From an uncultured Collinsella sp. (GTDB taxonomy: Bacteria; Actinomycetota; Coriobacteriia; Coriobacteriales; Coriobacteriaceae), in assembly GCA_900766165.1 (NCBI GenBank), contig CAAFUK010000030.1:1-13766 (forward strand): a stretch of 13,766 bases of DNA, written 5' to 3'. A program made the position numbers and the translations under genes. The notes beneath the pieces are model-generated. The model ran no database searches. It was not told the DNA's origin and was given only the letters and a program-made list of their open reading frames with translations. How positions within the stretch are numbered: the stretch's first letter is position 1; the number at the start of each line of letters is the position of its first letter. Below are positions 6,537-13,673 of this stretch, in pieces.

Positions 6537-6917
6537 ATGACTACGGCGTCAGCTCAGATCAACGTACGGCTCGATGCCAATCTCAAGAGAACCGGCGATG
6601 CTGCGCTCTCTAGCGCCGGCATGACACCGAGTCAAGCGGTGCGTGCGCTCTGGCAACTTGCGGCATCCCTGGCTGATCGACCCGGTGCGCTCCAGGACAT
6701 CCTTTCGCCCGATCGAGCCCGAGCGGAGCAACACGAGCGCGAGAAGGCTGCCAGGCGCAAGCTGGGACTCATCGATCAGGGTTCACAGCTGTTTGCCATC
6801 GCCTGCCGTGAGTCGGGAATCGACGTGCCTAAGGCGCAGCCGACGGGCGATGAAGAACTCAAACGCAACGCCTATGCGGACCGCTATGGCGAGGAGATGA
6901 GCTGGCTCTATGAGTGA
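6537..6917 (+). CDS. RelB/DinJ-family antitoxin
   Basis: The 126-residue protein begins with a ribbon-helix-helix domain of the RelB/DinJ type (about 6-48; AQINVRLDANLKRTGDAAL, then GMTPSQAVRALWQLAA). By family knowledge this dimerises, binds the operon's operator and represses it. The remainder is a long charged helical part rich in Glu, Arg and Lys (about 55-126), longer than in typical DinJ, and is probably the toxin-neutralising region. Its stop overlaps the toxin's start by 8 nt (ATGAGTGA), typical of translational coupling. A good promoter and ribosome binding site lie upstream, consistent with autoregulation (inferred). Confidence 0.87.
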   Translation: MTTASAQINVRLDANLKRTGDAALSSAGMTPSQAVRALWQLAASLADRPGALQDILSPDRARAEQHEREKAARRKLGLIDQGSQLFAIACRESGIDVPKAQPTGDEELKRNAYADRYGEEMSWLYE

Positions 6918-7401
6918 GAATCCAAAACGCATCTTGGTTGACACCAACGTGTGGCTTGATTACTTCATCCCCTCACGGCGCGGCCGTTCGGCGGCGATTG
7001 AGTTTTTGCGCGACGCGTGTACGGCGCAGGTCGAGTTGCTGTATGCGGCAACGTCGTCCAAGGACCTGTTCTATTTGATTTCAAGTGAGCATAAGGCATG
7101 GTATCGGCGGGAGCACGGCTCGCTTTCTCAAGATGCTGCTTCGGCGGCGACATCACTCGCATGGGATTGTCTTGAGGTGCTGTCACAACTTGCCACACCA
7201 GTACCCTGTGACCTGAGTGACATATGGATGGCGAGCAAGCAGCGTGAGCTACATAATGATTTCGAAGACGATTTAATCATCGCGGCGGCAGTACGTGCAA
7301 AGACAGACCTGCTGGTCACGAACGATGCCAAACTCTGCTCGCATGCGCCCGTCGCCGCGATGAGCGTAGAAGACGCAAGAAACTACCTGACGTCCCTCTA
7401 G
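6910..7401 (+). CDS. PIN-domain toxin (putative ribonuclease, VapC-like)
   Basis: The 163-residue protein has the acidic residues of a PIN nuclease: LVDTNVWLD (Asp11), an acidic residue in SSKDLF (Asp52), NDFEDDLIIAAA (Glu119/Asp120/Asp121) and LLVTNDAKL (Asp139). PIN toxins cleave tRNA, rRNA or mRNA with Mg2+ or Mn2+; the target here is unknown. The start overlaps the antitoxin stop and no separate ribosome binding site is needed. Its stop lies within CTAG, shared with the convergent dehydrogenase. The partner is RelB/DinJ-type rather than VapB-type, a less usual combination. All catalytic acids appear intact, so it is probably active. Confidence 0.87.
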   Translation: MSENPKRILVDTNVWLDYFIPSRRGRSAAIEFLRDACTAQVELLYAATSSKDLFYLISSEHKAWYRREHGSLSQDAASAATSLAWDCLEVLSQLATPVPCDLSDIWMASKQRELHNDFEDDLIIAAAVRAKTDLLVTNDAKLCSHAPVAAMSVEDARNYLTSL

Positions 7402-8333
7402 TGCTCGATCCAGCAGCGCAGGGTCTCGCCCGCCTGCAGGTGACGCAGGTTCTCCGCAGCGATGTCTACGACGTTATTGAGCGTGGCTGCCAGGTGGAAC
7501 CAACCGGAGACATGCGGCGTGATGAGCATGTTGGGCGCATCCCACAGGGGGCTTGTCTCAGGCAGCGGCTCGGGGTCGGTGACGTCGACCGCGGCGCCGG
7601 CGAGATGTTCCGACTCCAGAGCGGCAACCAAATCGTCGGCAACCACAAGATCGCCGCGGCCGCCGTTGGCAAAGAAGGCGCCCGGCTTCATCGCGGCGAA
7701 GAACTCGGCATTCGCCAGACCGCGGGTCTCGGGCGTGCTCGGCATAAAGGATGCGACGACATCGGCCTCGGCCAGGCGCTCAGACAGGGCATCCATGCCG
7801 TCCATGTCCTCAAATACAATGGGGTAGACGAGCGGATGGCGCTTGATGCCGCGGACGTGCGCGCCCATGTCGCGGCAGAGCGTGGCGAAGTGGCCGCCGA
7901 TATCGCCCGCGCCCAGCACCAGCACATTGGCGTTTTTGAGCGAGGTGACCGGTCCCAAATCCTCCCAGCGATGCTCGCGCTGCAAGTCGTGATAGCCGGG
8001 CAGGTGCTTCATCATGGAAAGGACCATGGCAAACATGTGCTCGCTTACGGCCTGACCGTAGGCGCCGATCGAGCAAGACAGCTTGACGTCAGCCGGCACG
8101 GTGCCGGCAGCAAGGTAGTCGTCATAGCCGGCGGTCTGCAATTGCAACAGCTGGAGATGCTCGCATGCCGTGAGCATGTCAGGGTCGATGTTGCCCAGGA
8201 TCACGTCGGCATCGGCGACTTGCTCGCGCGTGGCGGCGTCGGCGCTCGTGTAGATAAAGTCCTCGCCCGGAGCGCTCGACTCAAGAATTACGCGATGACG
8301 GTCGTTGACGGGCAGCAAAACCAGGATGTTCAC
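7398..8333 (-). CDS. D-isomer-specific 2-hydroxyacid dehydrogenase (NAD-binding)
   Basis: The 311-residue cytosolic oxidoreductase probably interconverts a 2-keto acid and a D-2-hydroxy acid with NAD(P)H. The Rossmann motif is VLVLGAGDIGGHF (GAGDIG at 141-146). The catalytic triad is visible: Arg226 in NGGRGDLV, Glu255 in DPEPLPETSPLW, and His274 in ITPHVSGW. The N-terminal substrate half ends in the typical YGQAVSEHMFAMVLSM helix. The substrate (phosphoglycerate, lactate, glyoxylate or other) cannot be assigned; no ACT domain is present, arguing against full-length SerA. The start is GTG, with GAGAGGA 6 nt upstream and no competing ATG. A repeated hairpin (8353-8389) sits just upstream of that ribosome binding site. 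Confidence 0.92.
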   Translation of the reverse strand: MNILVLLPVNDRHRVILESSAPGEDFIYTSADAATREQVADADVILGNIDPDMLTACEHLQLLQLQTAGYDDYLAAGTVPADVKLSCSIGAYGQAVSEHMFAMVLSMMKHLPGYHDLQREHRWEDLGPVTSLKNANVLVLGAGDIGGHFATLCRDMGAHVRGIKRHPLVYPIVFEDMDGMDALSERLAEADVVASFMPSTPETRGLANAEFFAAMKPGAFFANGGRGDLVVADDLVAALESEHLAGAAVDVTDPEPLPETSPLWDAPNMLITPHVSGWFHLAATLNNVVDIAAENLRHLQAGETLRCWIEH

Positions 8334-8352
8334 AAGCAGTCCTCTCCGCTCG

Positions 8353-8389
8353 ACCTGCCAAAAGGGGACATGTTTATTTTGGCAGGTTT
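8353..8389. repeat. Copy B of the ACCTGCCAAAA hairpin element
   Basis: ACCTGCCAAAA (8353-8363) pairs with TTTTGGCAGGT (8377-8387), and TTTATC follows on the plus strand. It matches copy A (6315-6355) through the arms and most of the loop. Here no plus-strand gene ends nearby; the element lies in the 5' region of the minus-strand dehydrogenase gene, about 20 bp before its GTG. As a terminator it would face the wrong way, so it may be a dispersed repeat or a leader hairpin. Confidence 0.75.
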
Positions 8390-8407
8390 TATCAGGTAAA
8401 ACGCTAT

Positions 8408-8457
8408 AAAAACGCCGGGCTTTGCGATGGTTAACATATCCATCGCGAAGCCCGGCG
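8408..8457 (-). terminator. Rho-independent terminator after map
   Basis: CGCCGGGCTTTGCGATGG (8413-8430) pairs with 8440-8457 apart from one mismatch, around a 9-nt loop. On the minus strand the hairpin is followed by TTTTT (AAAAA at 8408-8412 on plus). It lies 9 bp past the map stop codon and separates map from the dehydrogenase gene. Confidence 0.9.
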
Positions 8458-8466
8458 CATCCACGG

Positions 8467-9354
8467 CTACCAGCTCAGCAGCTCGTAGCCGTCCTCGGTC
8501 ACCACGAGCTGTACCTCGCACTGGGCCGAATCGCTACCGTCCTTGGTGCGCACGCACCAGCCGTCACCCTTGCTAATCTTGATGTCGGGCGCTCCGGCAT
8601 TGACCATGGGCTCGATGGTAAAGACCATGCCCGGGGCCATGATGGTGTCCACATCGGGTGCCTCGGTGGTAAAGCCCACAAACGGGTCCTCGTGGAACTC
8701 CTTGCCAATGCCGTGTCCGCCGTACTCGCGCACCACGCTAAAGCCGGCGTCCTCGACGGTCTTTTGCACGGCCTCGGCCATAACGGACAGCGGTAGCCAT
8801 GGCTTGACAGCCGCCAGACCCGCCTCCACGCTGGCGCGGGTGACGTCGACCAGGCGCTGGCGCTCGGCAGATACCTCGCCGATGCAGAACATACGGCTCG
8901 AATCACTAAAGTAACCGTCCAGGATCGTGGAGCAGTCCACGTTGATGATATCGCCCTCGTGCAGCACATCCGCATCGCAGGGGATACCGTGGCAGACGAC
9001 GTCGTTGATCGAGGTGCACACGCTCTTGGGGTAACCCTCGTAGTTGAGGTCTGCCGGCGTGCCGCCGTGCTCGACGGTGTAGTCGTAGATCATCTGGTCG
9101 ATCTGGTTGGTGGTCATGCCTGCGGCGATATGCTCGCCCACATAATCGAGCACGCCCACGTTGATGGCGGCCGAGCGCTTGATGCCCTCGATATCGGCGG
9201 GAGTCTTGTAGAGCGTGCGGGGCAAAACCTCCCAGCCCTCTTCCCACAGGCGCTCAAGGCGCTCATCAAAGGCGCTATGGCATTTCTTATATTTTTTGCC
9301 GCTGCCGCACCAGCAAGCGTCGTTGCGGCCGGGCACAGGTCCGTTGTCAAACAT
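8467..9354 (-). CDS. map: Type I methionine aminopeptidase with N-terminal SEC-C zinc motif
   Basis: The 295-residue enzyme removes the initiator methionine from nascent proteins. Residues 9-26 form a SEC-C motif (GRNDACWCGSGKKYKKCH; Cys14, Cys16, Cys25, His26), a small zinc site also found in SecA and thought to aid ribosome or protein contact. The pita-bread catalytic domain holds all five metal ligands: Asp140 and Asp151 (NVDCSTILDGYFSDSS), His214 (GGHGIGKEFHEDP), Glu248 (FTIEPM) and Glu280 (QCEVQLVVTEDG), plus His122 (CHGIPCD) for catalysis. The usual EHT around the last Glu is EVQ here. AAAGGAAG precedes the ATG. A possible -10 (TATACT) lies about 25 bp upstream. Confidence 0.96.
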   Translation of the reverse strand: MFDNGPVPGRNDACWCGSGKKYKKCHSAFDERLERLWEEGWEVLPRTLYKTPADIEGIKRSAAINVGVLDYVGEHIAAGMTTNQIDQMIYDYTVEHGGTPADLNYEGYPKSVCTSINDVVCHGIPCDADVLHEGDIINVDCSTILDGYFSDSSRMFCIGEVSAERQRLVDVTRASVEAGLAAVKPWLPLSVMAEAVQKTVEDAGFSVVREYGGHGIGKEFHEDPFVGFTTEAPDVDTIMAPGMVFTIEPMVNAGAPDIKISKGDGWCVRTKDGSDSAQCEVQLVVTEDGYELLSW

Positions 9355-9379
9355 GGCTAACTTCCTTTCATCCGCAGCT

Positions 9380-9385
9380 AGTATA
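9380..9385 (-). promoter_or_regulatory. Possible -10 element of map
   Basis: The minus strand reads TATACT (five of six consensus bases) 25 bp upstream of the map ATG. The -35 at 17 bp is poor. Palindromic repeat copy 3 begins about 20 bp further upstream. Confidence 0.35.
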
Positions 9386-9406
9386 GCCCACCCACGCGTC
9401 CATAAA

Positions 9407-9473
9407 AGTTGCGGTGATATAGTTCCGATTTAAGCGGTTTAACAGCATAAATAGGAACTATATCACCGCAACT
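9407..9473. repeat. Dispersed palindromic repeat, copy 3
   Basis: AGTTGCGGTGATATAGTTCC (9407-9426) is perfectly complementary to 9454-9473, with a 27-nt loop exactly as in copy 1. Compared with copy 1, GGAATA has become GATATA in the left arm and the right arm has the matching change, so the stem is fully preserved. It lies between map and the radical SAM gene, both on the minus strand, and has no T-run. Confidence 0.92.
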
Positions 9474-9514
9474 GATGGAGCGGGATGGCGGACACTGGCT
9501 GCTGCGTGGTTTTG

Positions 9515-10291
9515 CTAGTAGCTCACCTGGCAGGGAATGCCGATGGCGCGCACGCGCGCGGCAATGGCGTCGAGCACCTCAGGCGCCGCTTTGGCAAGGC
9601 CGGCGACCGGTGTCTCGCGCGCCACCGTGTAGATGGTCGCTTCTTGTGGGCGAATGCGCTCGAGCGCCGCGAGCCAGGGGGCAACGTACTCCTCGCCGAT
9701 GTTGTCGATGAGCTTGCCTTGATACTCGCCGGTCAAAAAGATCGTCTGGATAATAACGTGACCGTCAAAGCTTGCGAACGTCTCGATCTGGTGCTCGACG
9801 TCGTAGGGGCCAACGGGCTGGTCGAGCAGCTGGATAAACGCCGGGTCGACGGTATCGAGCTTAAGAATGTTGTCGTCGACCATCATGAGCGCGTCGTGCA
9901 CCTCGGGGCGGTCGGCGCGCGTGCCGTTGGAGAGCACGGCGATCTTGGAGTTTGGGGCAAGCTCGTTGCGCAGCGCGACGGCGCCGGCGATGGCCTGCGG
10001 AAACTCCGGTGCGGCGGTGGGCTCGCCGTTGCCTGCGAAGGTGATCACATCGGGAAGTTCGCCCTCGGTTGCCATCTCGCGCAGCTTTGCCTCGAGCGCG
10101 TCGAGTACCACGGCAGCTGTGTTGTACGGCTCGTGACAGGGGCGCTCGGCGTTGAGGCCGTTTTCGCAGTAAATGCAGTCGAACGTGCAGATTTTGCCGC
10201 TGGCCGGCATCATGTTGACGCCGAGCGAGAGACCAAGGCGACGGCTGCGAACGGGCCCAAAGATGGGGCTGGCATTCAAAAACGTAGACAT
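9515..10291 (-). CDS. Radical SAM protein (COG0731-like)
   Basis: The 258-residue protein carries the radical SAM cluster motif CTFDCIYC (Cys35, Cys39, Cys42), which binds the [4Fe-4S] cluster that cleaves S-adenosylmethionine. GNGEPT (87-92) is the SAM-binding GGE-type motif. The N-terminal SPIFGPVRSRRLG and the length fit the uncharacterised family related to wyosine-synthesis enzymes (COG0731), common in anaerobes. No further Cys cluster for a second Fe-S site is evident, so the reaction is unknown. Two starts are close: ATG 10291 has GAGGAG 9 nt upstream, whereas ATG 10297 would have only 3 nt, so 10291 is chosen. An open frame continues to 10405 but lacks a better start. Confidence 0.88.
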   Translation of the reverse strand: MSTFLNASPIFGPVRSRRLGLSLGVNMMPASGKICTFDCIYCENGLNAERPCHEPYNTAAVVLDALEAKLREMATEGELPDVITFAGNGEPTAAPEFPQAIAGAVALRNELAPNSKIAVLSNGTRADRPEVHDALMMVDDNILKLDTVDPAFIQLLDQPVGPYDVEHQIETFASFDGHVIIQTIFLTGEYQGKLIDNIGEEYVAPWLAALERIRPQEATIYTVARETPVAGLAKAAPEVLDAIAARVRAIGIPCQVSY

Positions 10292-10427
10292 AGGCATATG
10301 CTCCTCAAGACAATTGTGCCTAAGCATAGCATCGGCTCCAAAGCAGGGTGCGGGCTCTTGCTTTACAAGTTTCGTTTTTTCACGTCGCTCATTATGCCGT
10401 GTCATGAAAAGCCTCGGGTCGGGTAAA

Positions 10428-10441
10428 GTTAATCTGTTAAC
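10428..10441. promoter_or_regulatory. Small dyad between the divergent radical SAM and hydrolase genes
   Basis: GTTAA-TCTG-TTAAC is a perfect 5+5 bp dyad in the 225-bp divergent intergenic space. It could be an operator serving either gene. No clear promoter hexamer pair was found beside it. Confidence 0.25.
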
Positions 10442-10516
10442 AAGGCGTAAAGAAATGCGGGTCTATCCAGCCGTACTGACGCGCAACTGGATGGGCGTTG
10501 ATGATGGGGGCACAAC

Positions 10517-11314
10517 ATGGATTTTACGGTCGAGAATGCGGGCACCACGATTGCCTGTCGCGAATATGCCGGCCCGGATGTGTCGCCTGATACTCCTGCC
10601 TTGGTGTGCGTGCACGGCGCTTGTGTCGACGGCACATTTTTCGACGGCATTGCATGTGAGCTCAGTCACAACTACCGCGTAATTGCCTACGACCGCCGCG
10701 GCTGTGGTGGCAGCAGCGATGCGGCAGACGGCAGCTATGATCTTGCCGCTCAGGCCGCCGACCTGCAAGCCGTGATCGAACACGTTGGCGCTCCGACAAA
10801 TGTGCTTGCGCACAGCGCCGGTACGTTGGTGGCGTTGGAGCTTCTTCGTACCGAACCCCACCTCGTCGCCCGTGCGATTCTGCATGAGCCGGCTGTGTCG
10901 GCCGAAGGCGTCGGCATGGGCGCAGCTCCGGTTTTGCTCGATATGATTGCGGCTGGGAAGGTTTCAAGGGCGCTCCGGCTTTTCTTGGGAGCCCTCGGCG
11001 ACTTGGACCCCGAGGCTCCTGGAACGACCGAGGCAGAAGCCAAGCATGCCCTGCGCAACGGCCGCAGTTTCATGGCAAACGAATACGGGATTACTATGAC
11101 TTGCGTTCCCGATTGGGATAGCGTTCGCGCGTCAAAAACGGTGGCCGCCGTGCTCCTGGGCGAGCTCTCGATTGGCACGCCCCGCGAGGCTGGCACGCGA
11201 GCGGCTGTCAAATATCTCGATTGCCCCCTCGTAATGATTCCTGGGGCGCACAACGGCCTGCGCGATCGCCCGGCAGCGGCTGCCCGGGCTGTCTGTGGCA
11301 TCCTGGGGCTCTAA
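10517..11314 (+). CDS. Alpha/beta hydrolase
   Basis: The 265-residue cytosolic protein has the alpha/beta-hydrolase layout: oxyanion-hole VCVHGACVDGTFF (His33-Gly34), IAYDRRGCGGSS (57-67, strand and turn before the nucleophile region), nucleophile elbow VLAHSAGTLVAL with Ser100, and C-terminal MIPGAHNGLRDRP with His245. The elbow is Ala-His-Ser-Ala-Gly, not the standard Gly-x-Ser-x-Gly. The expected acid would be near LLGELS, where Glu216 is the only acidic residue. Such proteins include esterases, C-C hydrolases and haloperoxidase-like enzymes; the substrate is unknown. The ribosome binding site is a G-run (GGGGG) 6 nt upstream rather than AGGAG. No terminator-like hairpin is obvious after the stop. 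Confidence 0.86.
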   Translation: MDFTVENAGTTIACREYAGPDVSPDTPALVCVHGACVDGTFFDGIACELSHNYRVIAYDRRGCGGSSDAADGSYDLAAQAADLQAVIEHVGAPTNVLAHSAGTLVALELLRTEPHLVARAILHEPAVSAEGVGMGAAPVLLDMIAAGKVSRALRLFLGALGDLDPEAPGTTEAEAKHALRNGRSFMANEYGITMTCVPDWDSVRASKTVAAVLLGELSIGTPREAGTRAAVKYLDCPLVMIPGAHNGLRDRPAAAARAVCGILGL

Positions 11315-11464
11315 CACCCGCAATGGCCAAAGCAGGCTTCACCCGCAAACGTTTCGGCCGTGTTAACAAATGTGCTCAAAACCTCACGTCTGCGACTTCA
11401 ATAGCGCCGCCTGTCAACTCATAAAAATGTAACAGCATTCACGTACTTACCTGCATCGACAAGG

Positions 11465-11501
11465 TGTTACCCTTGTAACATTTGGAACCCACCGCTACTA
11501 T
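11465..11501 (+). promoter_or_regulatory. Promoter and operator-like palindrome upstream of the signalling operon
   Basis: TGTTAC-CCTT-GTAACA (11465-11480) is a perfect dyad. A third half-site GTAACA lies at 11429-11434. The dyad overlaps a possible -35 (TTGTAA, 11473-11478), 17 bp before a possible -10 (TACTAT, 11496-11501); each matches four of six consensus bases. The geometry fits a repressor blocking the -35. Confidence 0.45.
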
Positions 11502-11525
11502 GCGAAGCTATCGAAAGGGCCCCAT

Positions 11526-13406
11526 ATGCTCAATAATCACGAGGCCAATCTAACCGACGAGGAGGCTGCCGCCGAGGTCGCCCGCGTCGCGCAGACCTAC
11601 CCCGTGGTGCGTTTGCTGTCGGCCGATCAGATTAAGAGCGAGCCTAACTGCTTGCTCGCCGGCGATCGCTGCCCTTGTCTGCGTCAGTCGAGTCTTGAGG
11701 CCTTGGCAGATTCGGGTGAGGTGTCGGAGCAACTGCTCAACGATGGTGTTGAGTACCGCGCCCGTCTGCGCCCTCTGAAGGTCGAGGGCGAGCCTCACGT
11801 CCTGCTGATGGTGCGTCCGATTGATGAGCAAGAGGCCACAGAAGAGGACCTTGTCTACACCGACGTGCTGACGGGCGTGCGCAATCGCCGATATTACGAG
11901 GAAAAGCTCCGTAGCGCCCGCATGAATGCCGGCATTGCGATGATCGACCTTGATGATTTTAGGGTCTTCAACGATACGTGTGGCCGTCATGCCGGCGACC
12001 TTGCGCTCGGTGCTGTGGCGACAGCCATGCGCAGCGGAATCCGTTCGACTGACGAGCTTGTGCGCTATGGCTGCGACAAGTTTGTGGTTGTCATGCCCAA
12101 TATTCCCTCCGATGACTTCACCCGTCGTCTGCGTCAGGTATCCGATGCCGTTCATGCCACGATTATTCCGGGCCATGAGCACGTGAGCTTGACGGCATGT
12201 GTTGGTGGCGTTCGCATTCATGGCGAGACGGTCGATGAGGGCGTTGGCCGCGCTGTCCAGTTACTGAGCCGTGCCAAGGCAAAAGCCGGTACGGTCGTGA
12301 CCGATGGCGATTCCATCGAGGCCTTCCAAAGCGAAAAGCCTTCGGTGCTTATCGTCGATGACTCCGAGATGAACCGAGCCATTCTCAGCGAGATGCTCAA
12401 GGACGAGTATTGCATCCTCGAGGCCGATAACGGTCGTACGGCGCTCGATATGGTCGACCGTTATGGCGATGAGTTGTCGCTCGTGCTGCTGGACATTGTC
12501 ATGCCGGGCGCGAGCGGCTTTGAGGTACTGGCCGATCTGTCGCGCCGATCGGGTATCGACAATCTGCCTGTCATCATGATTTCGAGCGAAGATTCCGATG
12601 ATATGGTTCTGCGCGCGTACGAGCTGGGCGCCTCAGACTATATCAACCGCCCGTTTGACTCCCGTGTCGTGCGCCGCCGCGTAAGCAACACCATCCGCCT
12701 ATACGCCAAACAGCGCCGCCTGACGAACCTGCTGTCCCAGCAGTACAACGAGCGTGTCAAGAACAGTCGCATGCTCATCGACATCATGGCCGGCGTCATG
12801 GAGCTTCGCAACGGCGAGAGCGGCAGGCACGTTACGAACATCGAGAAGCTGACCGAGCTGCTGCTTGGCTGTCTGGTCCAGCGTAGTGGCACCATCTCCC
12901 TCGACAATGAGGAGCGCTCCACGATTGCCCTGGCTTCGGCGCTGCACGATATCGGCAAGATGTCGATTGACGATGCGATTCTCAACAAACCCGGGCGCCT
13001 TACGCCCGAGGAGTTCGAGATTATGAAGACGCATACCACGATTGGCGCCAACATGCTGCTCGAGCTGGGCAGCCATCACGTTGGCAATGCGCTTTTGGAA
13101 TATGCGTACCAGATTGCGCGTTGGCACCACGAGCGCTGGGACGGCAGGGGTTATCCCGACGGTCTTAAGGGCGACGATATCCCCATCGCCGCACAGGTGG
13201 TTTCGGTGGCCGACGTGTACGATGCGCTGACGAGCGTGCGCGTGTATAAGGATGCCATCCCGCACGAGGAAGCGATCAAGATGATCCTGGACGGTAAGTG
13301 CGGCACCTTTAACCCGCTGCTGCTCGACTGCCTGCTCGAGGTGCAAGACCGCATTGCCGAAACCTTGGCACGCCCCGCCGACGTCGTTGCGTTCCCCACG
13401 ATTTAG
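11526..13406 (+). CDS. Degenerate GGDEF - response regulator receiver - HD-GYP signalling protein
   Basis: The 626-residue protein has four parts. Residues 1-108 are unassigned, with Cys42, Cys49 and Cys51, and may be a PAS-like sensor. A GGDEF domain (about 109-258) keeps DLDDFRVFND and GRHAGDLAL, but its signature is GCDKF (182-186) instead of GGDEF, so cyclase activity is doubtful; the c-di-GMP inhibitory motif RxxD is kept (Arg173-Asp176, five residues upstream). A receiver domain (about 272-390) has acid pair Asp278/Asp279, phosphoacceptor Asp323 (LLDIVMPG) and RPFD where KPFD is usual (Arg375). An HD-GYP domain (about 405-615) has HDIGK (His474, Asp475) and HHERWDGRGYPDG (534-546), all intact, predicting c-di-GMP hydrolysis. 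GAAAGGG precedes the ATG. The Hpt gene follows 24 bp later. Confidence 0.9.
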   Translation: MLNNHEANLTDEEAAAEVARVAQTYPVVRLLSADQIKSEPNCLLAGDRCPCLRQSSLEALADSGEVSEQLLNDGVEYRARLRPLKVEGEPHVLLMVRPIDEQEATEEDLVYTDVLTGVRNRRYYEEKLRSARMNAGIAMIDLDDFRVFNDTCGRHAGDLALGAVATAMRSGIRSTDELVRYGCDKFVVVMPNIPSDDFTRRLRQVSDAVHATIIPGHEHVSLTACVGGVRIHGETVDEGVGRAVQLLSRAKAKAGTVVTDGDSIEAFQSEKPSVLIVDDSEMNRAILSEMLKDEYCILEADNGRTALDMVDRYGDELSLVLLDIVMPGASGFEVLADLSRRSGIDNLPVIMISSEDSDDMVLRAYELGASDYINRPFDSRVVRRRVSNTIRLYAKQRRLTNLLSQQYNERVKNSRMLIDIMAGVMELRNGESGRHVTNIEKLTELLLGCLVQRSGTISLDNEERSTIALASALHDIGKMSIDDAILNKPGRLTPEEFEIMKTHTTIGANMLLELGSHHVGNALLEYAYQIARWHHERWDGRGYPDGLKGDDIPIAAQVVSVADVYDALTSVRVYKDAIPHEEAIKMILDGKCGTFNPLLLDCLLEVQDRIAETLARPADVVAFPTI

Positions 13407-13430
13407 TTTGAACAAAGGAGTTTTTGATTC

Positions 13431-13673
13431 ATGATTTCCATGCGTGAGGCGTATGAGAAGATCGGCGCAAATTATGATGACGCGTGCGCTCGGCTGATGG
13501 GTGAGGAAATGCTTGCCCGCTTTGCCCTCAAGTTTTTGGATGACGAGAGCATGGACAAGCTGGAGGCCGCCATGGCGGCGGGAGACGCCGAAGGTGCGTT
13601 TATGGCAGCGCACACGCTCAAGGGCGTGAGCCAGAACCTGGGATTCGATAAGGCTCTGTTAGACCAGGATTGA
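13431..13673 (+). CDS. Hpt (histidine phosphotransfer) protein, apparently C-terminally truncated
   Basis: The 80-residue product has the Hpt motif AHTLKGVSQNLGF with phosphoacceptor His61, Lys64 and Gly65, preceded by the amphipathic helices expected for the first half of the bundle. Hpt domains are usually about 100-120 residues, but this frame stops 19 residues after the histidine (GFDKALLDQD, stop). The other two frames do not continue an Hpt-like sequence: one stops at once and the other reads about 16 non-homologous codons. So a point frameshift does not explain it; deletion or rearrangement is more likely. AAAGGAG lies 10 nt upstream, and the 24-bp gap from the REC/HD-GYP gene suggests one operon and a phosphorelay pair. 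Whether the short protein folds is uncertain. Confidence 0.75.
   Translation: MISMREAYEKIGANYDDACARLMGEEMLARFALKFLDDESMDKLEAAMAAGDAEGAFMAAHTLKGVSQNLGFDKALLDQD

Noticed and set aside
7401..8399. Plus-strand open frame of 332 codons opposite the dehydrogenase
   Set aside because: The minus strand holds the Rossmann motif and the Arg-Glu-His triad; the plus frame has no domain and a composition typical of antisense GC-rich frames.
9485..10426. Plus-strand open frame opposite the radical SAM gene
   Set aside because: The cluster motif CxxxCxxC and GNGEPT are on the minus strand; the plus frame is a shadow.
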